Origin: an uncultured Oscillochloris sp. | Lineage (GTDB): Bacteria; Chloroflexota; Chloroflexia; Chloroflexales; Chloroflexaceae | Length of the DNA: 36,277 nucleotides | Assembly (NCBI GenBank): GCA_903920315.1 | Contig: CAIXLU010000409.1 | Location: 1 to 36,277, forward strand | Direction of reading: 5' to 3' | Part shown: positions 29,997-36,277 of the stretch, in pieces | How positions within the stretch are numbered: position 1 is the first letter of the stretch | How the letters are laid out: the number at the start of each line of letters is the position of its first letter | The notes under the pieces: model-generated | The model's database searches: none | What the model was told of the DNA's origin: nothing | Seen by the model: the letters and a program-made list of their open reading frames with translations, nothing else | Position numbers and translations under genes: made by a program

Positions 29997-32390
29997 TTAC
30001 TGATACAGCCGCTGGTATGCCGCATAGAACCCGTACACCGCCTTGATGTAGCCTCTGGTCTCGGCAAAATCCACACCCTCGGTGAAGAGATCTGGGTCGG
30101 CTACGCTGCTGCCACCGGCCCAGCGTTGGGCATTTCCTAGCCCGCCATTGTAGGCAGACAGAGCTGCCTGCACGCTGCCATGCATATCGTCAATTCGCTC
30201 TTTTAGGTAGAAGGCCGCAAAGCGCACGCTCACCGCTGGGCGGTACAGGTCGTCTACGCTGAAGTCGGCCACGCCCAGATTCTGGGCAATCCCCTGTCCG
30301 GTCTCAGGCATGACTTGACCGAGGCCGCGTGCGCCTACCCACGATGTTGCCTGCGGGTCGAACAGGCTTTCTTGGCGCATGAGTGCGTAGAGCAGGCGCG
30401 GATCAAGCGAACGCTCGGCGGACTGCTGGGCGACCAGGTGCGGGTAGGGCGCAGGGTAGAGCAGCCGATCAAGAACCTGGGGCGAAGGTGCCTCGGCAGG
30501 AGCCAGTCGGGCCAGACGTGCAGCGCTGCGCAGGGCAATCGAGGTCGCCCCTTTGGTGTACGCCAGACGAGCCAACTCCGTCAGGCGTGGCGCGTCCTTT
30601 TCCCAGCGATCCGCTGCCGCCATCCATTCATTCCGCGACTCGTTGCTCAGCCCTACATCGGCCAGCAGGGTTGCCCGGCGCACAAATCCATCCGCCTCTG
30701 CGCCCACATCTCTCACATCCGTCCCTTGACCGGGCCAGCCGCGCACCCAGGAGCGCAGAGACTCCCAATCGGCATCACCAAGGGGGGTCTCAATCGCAAG
30801 CGAACCCTGAGCCACACTGCCAAGTTCCTCGGCGGCGCGAGCACCATAGTAGCTCGTGGGGGACGCCGCCAGAGCGCGGCGGAAGAGGTCGGCGGCGCGG
30901 GTTTTATCGCCCTGGGCACTGACAGATCGGCCCGCCCAGAACGCACCCTGAGCCTGGAGATCGCCAACGCGGGCATCGGCAAGAATCTGCCAGACAGACT
31001 CCGCCTCGGCATAGCGCCCGGCACCAAAGAGATTCATGCCTACACGGCGGATCGCGACGGCAGCCTGATCGCTCTGCGGGTAGCGGTGGCCAAGATCGAG
31101 GCGCAGGGCATTCGCGCCAGCGCCATCACCCAGCCGCTCACGCAACTCCACCGCACGCGAGAGCGCCTCAGGGGCACGCGAATCATCGGCGTAGGCGGTG
31201 ACATACTCCTGATACGCTTGGCTGGCCCGGTCAATCTCACCGCTCTGGCCAAGGGTTTGTATCCAATCAAGCTGCGCCTGACGGCCAGCCTCGCTGTTGG
31301 GGCTGAGGGCACCGGCCTTCGCCAGAGCATCCAGGGCGGCGGGGAAATCGCCCTGGGCGCGCAGAGCCAACCCGCGCAGGCGGCGCAGTTCCACCCCCGC
31401 ATCCCCGTCCTGGGCAATGGCTGCGTCGAGTTGAGTTATGGCATCGGTCCAGCGCCCGTTATCAAAATAGATTCTACCCGCCGCCGCCGCCGTCAGCGCT
31501 GGGTCGTCCGCCGCAAGGAGCTGATCGGCGGCGGTGGCAGCCTCGGGCGTGCCGGGGGTGTCGCTAATGATCTGGCGCAGCCAGAGATAAGCCTGCTTGG
31601 TCTGGCCGAGATCGTGGGCCAGGGCAGACGCCTCGCTCAAGATACGCGCCCGGTAGGCGGGTATGTCGGCCAGGGAAAGCAATTCCGTATAGAGCGCGAT
31701 TCCAACCCCGGCCTGGCCCATACGACGGCGCAGAGCAATGGCTCGCTCGAAGCTACCGGCCCGCTCACCGCGCACAATATCGGCACGAGCGACATATTCG
31801 TAGGCAACAGCAGCCTCGGCGAGCTGGCCAGATGCCTCGTACTGAGCCGCCTGACGCATGGCCGCGTATGGCTCCAGCGGCGTACCAAGATCACGGTAAC
31901 GCTGGTAGGCAGCGATGGCGGAGGCGTGATCACCCGCCGACTCATAGCCACGGGCCAGCCAGAAGATCGCCGGGGCGCGCAGGGCATCGTCAACTGGTGC
32001 ATCAACAAAGGGCCGCAGCAGATCCACCGCCGCCGTCCAATTGTTGCGCAGAGCCAGACTCTCGGCGAGGTACAGGCGGGCCGGGCGAGCCTCCGCCGCG
32101 TCGGGGTAGGCGTGGAGCAGCGCGTCCAAATCGGCCCCGGCGGCGGCATCCTCACCGATAGCCCGTGCGGCCATTGCCCGGCTTAGCAGCACAGGTGCCG
32201 GAGGAACCGTTGGAGGCACAGGCGTGAGGGTAAGCGCAGAACTGGACGGAGCCGGATGATCCCCGGTTGGCGTTGCGACAGAGAGCGAAGCGGGAGCAGG
32301 TGCCTCAACCACCTCGCAGCCGGCGAAGGCCAGGGCCATAGCTAGGAGAAGAATCGCCCGCGAGAGGCGGTTGCGTTGATATGGACTCAT
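29997..32390 (-). CDS. Lytic transglycosylase lipoprotein with TPR-like superhelix
   Basis: 797 residues. Signal peptide with lipobox FAGC (Cys24), a long helical TPR-like region (about 60-620), then an SLT domain (about 660-797) with catalytic Glu674 in LMRQESLFDP, GARGLGQVMPETG and ALSAYNGGLGNAQRW. The layout resembles Slt70. It would cleave peptidoglycan to 1,6-anhydro products at the outer face of the membrane, for wall growth or secretion-system insertion. It lies 51 bases after the exonuclease-WYL gene on the same strand. Confidence 0.92.
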   Translation of the reverse strand: MSPYQRNRLSRAILLLAMALAFAGCEVVEAPAPASLSVATPTGDHPAPSSSALTLTPVPPTVPPAPVLLSRAMAARAIGEDAAAGADLDALLHAYPDAAEARPARLYLAESLALRNNWTAAVDLLRPFVDAPVDDALRAPAIFWLARGYESAGDHASAIAAYQRYRDLGTPLEPYAAMRQAAQYEASGQLAEAAVAYEYVARADIVRGERAGSFERAIALRRRMGQAGVGIALYTELLSLADIPAYRARILSEASALAHDLGQTKQAYLWLRQIISDTPGTPEAATAADQLLAADDPALTAAAAGRIYFDNGRWTDAITQLDAAIAQDGDAGVELRRLRGLALRAQGDFPAALDALAKAGALSPNSEAGRQAQLDWIQTLGQSGEIDRASQAYQEYVTAYADDSRAPEALSRAVELRERLGDGAGANALRLDLGHRYPQSDQAAVAIRRVGMNLFGAGRYAEAESVWQILADARVGDLQAQGAFWAGRSVSAQGDKTRAADLFRRALAASPTSYYGARAAEELGSVAQGSLAIETPLGDADWESLRSWVRGWPGQGTDVRDVGAEADGFVRRATLLADVGLSNESRNEWMAAADRWEKDAPRLTELARLAYTKGATSIALRSAARLARLAPAEAPSPQVLDRLLYPAPYPHLVAQQSAERSLDPRLLYALMRQESLFDPQATSWVGARGLGQVMPETGQGIAQNLGVADFSVDDLYRPAVSVRFAAFYLKERIDDMHGSVQAALSAYNGGLGNAQRWAGGSSVADPDLFTEGVDFAETRGYIKAVYGFYAAYQRLYQ

Positions 32391-32441
32391 GCGGGCATCT
32401 TACCATCACTGAGCGCAATGATGGTGGTAGTTCGGCAAAGG

Positions 32442-33263
32442 CTACTGAAGTTCTGCCGCCTCGATCTTGTCCACAACAAAAGATCGCACATTCTGGCGCA
32501 GCTCGCAGTAGGCCCGCAGGTAAATGCCGTTGGACTCGCGGGTGAGATAAAGGGGGCGAATGGTGCGGGTGATTGACTCGGGGCTACCACGGGATCGGTA
32601 GCGGATAACAAGGGAACGGCCCTCGGCGAGGGCGCGAGCGATCAGCGGGGGGGCACCAAGTTCCGCCATACCAGGGAGCAACCCACGCTCAAGTCGCAAC
32701 GAGTCGTCGAGCGTCACGACGCCCAGCTCAGCCATTGCCAACTGAAGGTGGGTGAAGAGTCCACGCAGGGCGAGGACATCGGAGAGGGCGCGGTGGGACG
32801 GGGTGGGGAGCCGAAGATCGGCGGCGAGCGATGCCAGACTGTACGACGACCGACGCAGCAGCCTGCGGGCGAGGGCAAGCGTATCAAGCGACGGACTACT
32901 GAGAGCCGGAAGGCCAATCCGGGCCAACTCCGCACTGAGAAAGGCCATATCGAAGGGCAGGTTGTGCGCGATCATCACCGCGCCCCGGCACAGCGCAATC
33001 ACCCGACCGGCGACCGCCGAGAATGGCTGGGCAGATGCAAGCTCGTCATCGTTAAATCCGTTGACTTTTGCCGCTTGCGGGTCGAGCCGACGGCCCGGAC
33101 GGGTCAGGGCGCCCAGGTAATCCTCAACCATGCCACCGCGCACCCGCAGCAGCGCCACCTCGCACACTCGATGTCCGTCACCCAGATCAAGTCCCGTCGT
33201 CTCAAGGTCAAAAAAGACCAAGGGGATGTCGTGGAGATTGTGCCTGTCACGTGTCTGTATCAT
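32442..33263 (-). CDS. DEDDh 3'-5' exonuclease fused to a WYL domain
   Basis: 273 residues. Residues about 14-175 are a DnaQ-type exonuclease with all five catalytic residues: Asp19 and Glu21 (FFDLETTGLD), Asp105 (HNLPFDMAFL), His157 and Asp162 (HRALSDVLAL). Residues about 215-273 match a WYL domain (RSLVIRYRSRG, TIRPLYLTRESNGIYLRAYC, RSFVVDKIEAAEL). WYL modules sense nucleic-acid ligands or regulate the attached domain. ATG 33263 starts just before the exonuclease fold; the open frame runs on to 33512 but crosses a hairpin and the end of the upstream gene. Inference: a regulated repair or RNA/DNA-trimming nuclease. Confidence 0.85.
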   Translation of the reverse strand: MIQTRDRHNLHDIPLVFFDLETTGLDLGDGHRVCEVALLRVRGGMVEDYLGALTRPGRRLDPQAAKVNGFNDDELASAQPFSAVAGRVIALCRGAVMIAHNLPFDMAFLSAELARIGLPALSSPSLDTLALARRLLRRSSYSLASLAADLRLPTPSHRALSDVLALRGLFTHLQLAMAELGVVTLDDSLRLERGLLPGMAELGAPPLIARALAEGRSLVIRYRSRGSPESITRTIRPLYLTRESNGIYLRAYCELRQNVRSFVVDKIEAAELQ

Positions 33264-33272
33264 TAAATGTTT

Positions 33273-33305
33273 GGGCGCAGCGAGCGTGACACGCTCGCTG
33301 CGCCC
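33273..33305. repeat. 15-bp perfect hairpin upstream of the exonuclease gene
   Basis: GGGCGCAGCGAGCGT (33273-33287) and ACGCTCGCTGCGCCC (33291-33305) with loop GAC. No T-run follows on either strand, so it is not a typical terminator; ten bases from the exonuclease start it could influence translation. Confidence 0.85.
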
Positions 33306-33376
33306 ATGTGATGCTAAGACAAGGTTCGCAGATACTTTGCAGTTCAGACCAGAATGTGGCATCCTGATGCGCTCGA

Positions 33377-33404
33377 CCTGAAACCTGAAACCTTGCACCT
33401 GAAA
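33377..33404. repeat. Heptanucleotide array downstream of the SH3 gene
   Basis: Four 7-base units: CCTGAAA, CCTGAAA, CCTTGCA, CCTGAAA. It ends five bases before the stop codon of the SH3-domain gene. The unit is related to the CCTGACA heptamers at 8954 and 15393. Confidence 0.88.
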
Positions 33405-33409
33405 CCATG

Positions 33410-34711
33410 CTAAGGAGCAACGGTCACCTTCGCGGCTACCGCCGGCGGGATACCGAGCAAACTGGCCTGCACCCACCCGCTTAATCCGCGTACGCTCGTT
33501 ACCTCGTACCAACTCCCGGCGGCATTCTTCCGCTTGAGTTCTACCACCTCGCCAACGTTCACCCGATCTTTTTCGGTACTCTTCGCATCAGGCTTCTCAT
33601 ACACCCCGCCATTCTTGAATACACTGACAATCGTGGCCACCGGAATCTTCGCCTTAACAGTGGCAGGGAGTGAGATTAGCGAGGCGCTGACCCAGCCCTC
33701 CCCTTCCTTCTTATCATCGGTGTTGATGAAGCGGATGTGATACCAGAGGCCGTTGGGGGTTTGCTCAAGCAGTTGCACCTTATTACCCGCGTCCACCCCG
33801 CCAACACGATTCTTCGCTGTGACGAAGGGCATGGCGCGAACATTCCCGCCGTGTCCGACGAATACCTCTGATCCGCCGCTGGGCAGCGCGGTGGGGGCCA
33901 CGGTGGGTTCTGTGGTAGGCGGCACAGCAGTCGGCGCAGGCGTTACACCAGGGGCGGCCGGGGTCTCGGTTGGAGGTACGGCGGTAGGCTCTGTGGTCGC
34001 CGTGAGGGTCGGCGTCGCCTCAGTCACGGCTATCCCCAAAAAGGCAGCCTTGAACTGAGGCAGCACCGTCAGAGGCAACTCACCGCTCACCTGCCCGTCG
34101 GTGGTACTTACCCGAATGGCGTACTCCACGTTCTGCTGCGCACTTGGCCCAGTGGTCGACTTTCGCGGCCTGATCTCGACGAGATCGCGCCGAACCACAC
34201 CCTTCGCCTCATCCGAACGCAGGTAAGGGATGGGAGTGCCGTTGGCCAAGAACTCCACCGTCACCTCGGTACCATCGCTCAAGCCCGTCGTTCCCGCCGC
34301 CACACTCAGCTTAATCTCGGGTTTATCCCCCACAATTTCAGCCTTCGTCACCGTGAGAGTCACCGGCACGGGGGTCTTTTGAACAGACGGCGAACTCCCC
34401 TTCGAGAGAGCGAGGACCAACACGATCACGCCAAGGACAACCAAAATCGGCACCAGGATCACCAGGATCTTGCTGGCGAGCGAGAGGTTGGTGAATCGCT
34501 CGCGCCAGCCGGTCGGCTCATTGTCGAGCGGTAGCGAGGTGTAGTCAACCTGGCCGGTCAGGCCGGACGAGGCACCGAGGGCCTCATCAATCGAGGGCGG
34601 GCGCTGCCGCATACGCCTCATGACGATAACGACGACCACCGCCACGAGGACGACAGCAACAAGCAGAATGATCACGATCACCGGGTCGAGGCGGCCGAGG
34701 AGTTGTTGCAT
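33410..34711 (-). CDS. Membrane protein with two SH3-like domains
   Basis: 433 residues. Two membrane helices (about 10-31 and 81-102) flank a cytoplasmic stretch. They are followed by a beta-rich extracytoplasmic region (about 115-230), a Pro/Thr linker (about 232-280) and two bacterial SH3-like domains (about 285-350, with GNVRAMPF and GEGWVSASLISLP; about 360-430, with GGVYEKPDA and LSGWVQASLLGIP). Bacterial SH3 domains commonly bind peptidoglycan peptides. It is first in a likely unit with the exonuclease and the lytic transglycosylase, so a wall-related role is plausible. No specific family is recognised. Confidence 0.8.
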   Translation of the reverse strand: MQQLLGRLDPVIVIILLVAVVLVAVVVVIVMRRMRQRPPSIDEALGASSGLTGQVDYTSLPLDNEPTGWRERFTNLSLASKILVILVPILVVLGVIVLVLALSKGSSPSVQKTPVPVTLTVTKAEIVGDKPEIKLSVAAGTTGLSDGTEVTVEFLANGTPIPYLRSDEAKGVVRRDLVEIRPRKSTTGPSAQQNVEYAIRVSTTDGQVSGELPLTVLPQFKAAFLGIAVTEATPTLTATTEPTAVPPTETPAAPGVTPAPTAVPPTTEPTVAPTALPSGGSEVFVGHGGNVRAMPFVTAKNRVGGVDAGNKVQLLEQTPNGLWYHIRFINTDDKKEGEGWVSASLISLPATVKAKIPVATIVSVFKNGGVYEKPDAKSTEKDRVNVGEVVELKRKNAAGSWYEVTSVRGLSGWVQASLLGIPPAVAAKVTVAP

Positions 34712-34768
34712 GCGAGCGAAATTCCTTGTTCAGATGCGGCCAGACCACAACGGTACCGGGGGTAAAAA

Positions 34769-34796
34769 TAGCCGATAGCCGATACCCGATAGCCGA
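34769..34796. repeat. Heptanucleotide array upstream of the SH3 gene
   Basis: Units TAGCCGA, TAGCCGA, TACCCGA, TAGCCGA. It is the reverse complement of the TATCGGC heptamer at 27561 (as a circular permutation). AAAATAGC at 34765-34772 and GCTATTTT at 34813-34820 flank it as inverted ends. It falls in the 5' leader of the SH3 gene. Confidence 0.9.
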
Positions 34797-34860
34797 TAGT
34801 CGGGCGTCAGCCGCTATTTTCAATGGATGTTGTGCGCGAATCGCATGGTCACCTCACAAT

Positions 34861-34889
34861 ATAATATGACAATGGTTAGAGCTTTGCAA
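34861..34889 (-). promoter_or_regulatory. Sigma70 promoter of the SH3-exonuclease-transglycosylase unit
   Basis: Minus strand: TTGCAA (34889-34884), 17-base spacer, TATTAT (34866-34861). It gives a leader of about 140 bases that contains the heptamer array. In the same 390-base gap, a TATAGT at about 34970 is a possible metG -10 without a convincing -35. Confidence 0.55.
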
Positions 34890-34993
34890 GCGGCGGGATA
34901 GGCCAAAGCCGCCGGATGTGTAACTCGTTTCACGTAGGGTCAGAGCCAGAGGATAGGAATATGCTATAGTAGCCCCCAGCATTCGACATTTAG

Positions 34994-35078
34994 GCATGGT
35001 TCAAACCAGCGTGACAGTTTAGGCACATGCACCGCATCCTGTTGCGGCACATCTGCAATCTAAAATCTGCAATCTAAA
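34994..35078. repeat. Composite intergenic element, copy C (before metG)
   Basis: It opens with GCATGGTTCAAACCAGC and GACAGTTT, close to bases 8848-8873 of copy A. A small hairpin (ACCGCATCCTGTTGCGG region) follows, and four 7-base units ATCTGCA, ATCTAAA, ATCTGCA, ATCTAAA (35051-35078) end it, 23 bases before the metG start. Confidence 0.65.
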
Positions 35079-35101
35079 ACATGCCTGAGAGAGAGGTTCC
35101 A

Positions 35102-36277
35102 ATGCCCGAGCATATCCTCGTGGCTGTGGCGTGGCCCTACGCTAACGGCCCGCGTCATATCGGCCATGTGGCCGGGTTCGGTGTGCCATCCGATATTTTT
35201 GCCCGCTTCCATCGTCTGCGTGGCAACCACGTGCTGATGGTCAGCGGCACGGATGAACACGGTACGCCGATTACCCTCGCTGCCGATAAAGAGGGCGTCT
35301 CCGCCCGCGACATCGCCGACCGCTACAACCAGGTGATTGGTGACGACCTGTACAATCTGGGCCTGAGCTACGATACCTTCACGCGCACGACGACCCAGAA
35401 TCACTACAGTGTCACCCAGGATCTCTTTAAGACGCTCTACGACAAGGGGTATATTCTGCGCCAAGAAACCCTCGGGGCGTTTTCGTCTGCCACGGGCCGC
35501 ACTCTGCCCGACCGCTATGTTGAGGGGACGTGCCCAATCTGTGGCTCCAAGGATGCCCGTGGCGACCAGTGCGATTCCTGCGGTCACCAGCTCGATCCGA
35601 TTGATCTGATTGACCCGCGCTCGAAGGTGGATGGCACGGTGCCGATCTTTAAAGAGACCGAGCATTTTCTGCTCGATCTGCCGGCCTTCGGTGAGCAATT
35701 GCGTACCTGGATCGAATCGCAGGATCACTGGCGTCCGAATGTGCGCAGTTTCTCGCTCAACTTTATCAAGGAACTGAAGCCGCGCTCGATCACCCGCGAT
35801 CTCGATTGGGGTGTGCCCATCCCGCTGCCCGAGTATGCCGACCGCGACGATAAAAAGATCTATGTCTGGTTCGACGCAGTGATTGGCTATCTGTCGGCCA
35901 GTATTGAGTGGGCGCACAACCGTGGCACCCCCGAGGCGTGGCGCGACTGGTGGCAGAATGAGCAGTCCAGACATTTTTACTTCATGGGCAAGGATAACAT
36001 CGTTTTTCATACGGTGATCTGGCCAGGGATGCTGCTTGGCTACGGCGCGGGCGGCGTGTATGGCGAAGGGAAGGCCAACCTCCAGTTACCGTACAATGTC
36101 GTCTCCAGCGAGTTTTTGACGATGGAGGGCAAAAAATTCTCCAGTTCACGCGGGATCGTGATTTATGTCAACGATGTGTTGAGTCGCTACGACGCCGACT
36201 CGCTGCGCTACTTTTTGACGATTGCCGGCCCCGAGAATCAGGACACCGACTTCACCTGGGCCGAGTTTGTGCGCCGC
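35102..36277 (+). CDS. metG: Methionyl-tRNA synthetase, N-terminal 392 codons (cut by window end)
   Basis: The visible part covers the class I catalytic core: [15 protein letters not shown] with the HIGH motif (19-22), GTDEHGTPI, a zinc knuckle CPICG...[28 protein letters not shown] and the KMSKS-equivalent KKFSSS. It charges tRNA-Met with methionine. GAGAGG at 35091-35096 sets ATG 35102; an in-frame ATG at 35081 lies too close to the heptamer array. The frame is open to the last base, so the tRNA-binding and any C-terminal domain are outside the window. Confidence 0.96.
   Translation, partial: MPEHILVAVAWPYANGPRHIGHVAGFGVPSDIFARFHRLRGNHVLMVSGTDEHGTPITLAADKEGVSARDIADRYNQVIGDDLYNLGLSYDTFTRTTTQNHYSVTQDLFKTLYDKGYILRQETLGAFSSATGRTLPDRYVEGTCPICGSKDARGDQCDSCGHQLDPIDLIDPRSKVDGTVPIFKETEHFLLDLPAFGEQLRTWIESQDHWRPNVRSFSLNFIKELKPRSITRDLDWGVPIPLPEYADRDDKKIYVWFDAVIGYLSASIEWAHNRGTPEAWRDWWQNEQSRHFYFMGKDNIVFHTVIWPGMLLGYGAGGVYGEGKANLQLPYNVVSSEFLTMEGKKFSSSRGIVIYVNDVLSRYDADSLRYFLTIAGPENQDTDFTWAEFVRR

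Noticed and set aside
30315-32186. 623-codon plus-strand open frame opposite the lytic transglycosylase
   Set aside because: It is antisense to a gene with signal peptide, TPR-like region and SLT catalytic motif; its own translation has no recognisable domain and is a product of GC-rich codon bias.
33273-33305. Terminator for the SH3 gene
   Set aside because: Strong stem but no T-run on the transcribed strand, and it is over 100 bases from the stop; listed as a hairpin only.
33264-33512. N-terminal extension of the exonuclease-WYL protein
   Set aside because: The frame crosses a 15-bp hairpin and a heptamer array and overlaps the end of the SH3 gene; the exonuclease fold begins right after ATG 33263.

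Overview
The window comes from the chromosome of a filamentous anoxygenic phototroph of the order Chloroflexales (Chloroflexus/Oscillochloris-type). The evidence is a compact photosynthesis cluster: both small light-harvesting polypeptides (pufB, pufA), the tetraheme reaction-centre cytochrome (pufC), bacteriochlorophyll synthase (bchG), geranylgeranyl reductase (bchP) and a membrane-tethered auracyanin. The DNA is GC-rich and the window is mostly coding. I saw no transposase, integrase, phage gene, CRISPR array, rRNA or tRNA. Genus cannot be fixed from the sequence alone.

Layout. 1-2575 (+): the end of guaA, then an EamA permease, an O6-alkylguanine-DNA alkyltransferase and an S51-peptidase-like protein with a CysRS-like tail. 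2582-5703 (-): a small lipoprotein and a PP2C-like/membrane/beta-propeller protein, divergent from 5889-12613 (+), which holds an FHA-GAF-adenylate cyclase, a RicT/PSP1 protein, a CvpA-like membrane protein and a large BTAD/AAA/TPR regulator. 12803-13351 (+): YceI. 13498-17244 (-): two ABC exporter half-transporters. 17456-21987 (+): pufB-pufA-pufC-bchG-bchP, with near-consensus sigma70 promoters before pufB and pufC, a stem-loop between pufA and pufC, and terminators after pufC and bchP. 22056-22817 (-): auracyanin. 23104-23535 (+): LysM lipoprotein. 23561-23767 (+): an apparently autonomous short RNA gene. 23797-29683 (-): metK, ahcY, adenosine kinase, a MetE-like protein and mtnA, all behind one SAM-I riboswitch. 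29997-34711 (-): lytic transglycosylase, exonuclease-WYL fusion and an SH3-domain membrane protein. 35102-end (+): metG, cut by the window edge.

How it works together. The photosynthesis block supplies antenna polypeptides, the last two steps of bacteriochlorophyll a synthesis, and the cytochrome and blue-copper protein that carry electrons to the reaction centre. The minus-strand methionine block forms a SAM cycle: MetK makes SAM, AhcY splits SAH, adenosine kinase removes the adenosine and MtnA starts methylthioribose salvage. A SAM-sensing terminator switch sits in front of all of it.

The least expected features are non-coding or repetitive. (i) A promoter, 15-codon ORF, switch-like stems and terminator make up a roughly 170-nt RNA locus at 23561-23767. 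(ii) Several unrelated heptanucleotide tandem arrays are present. Two lie inside genes, a BTAD regulator and a lipoprotein signal peptide, where losing or gaining one unit would shift the frame. (iii) Composite intergenic elements end in such heptamers. (iv) Several long inverted repeats occur. Promoters and RNA structures were identified by eye; no folding or database search was run.
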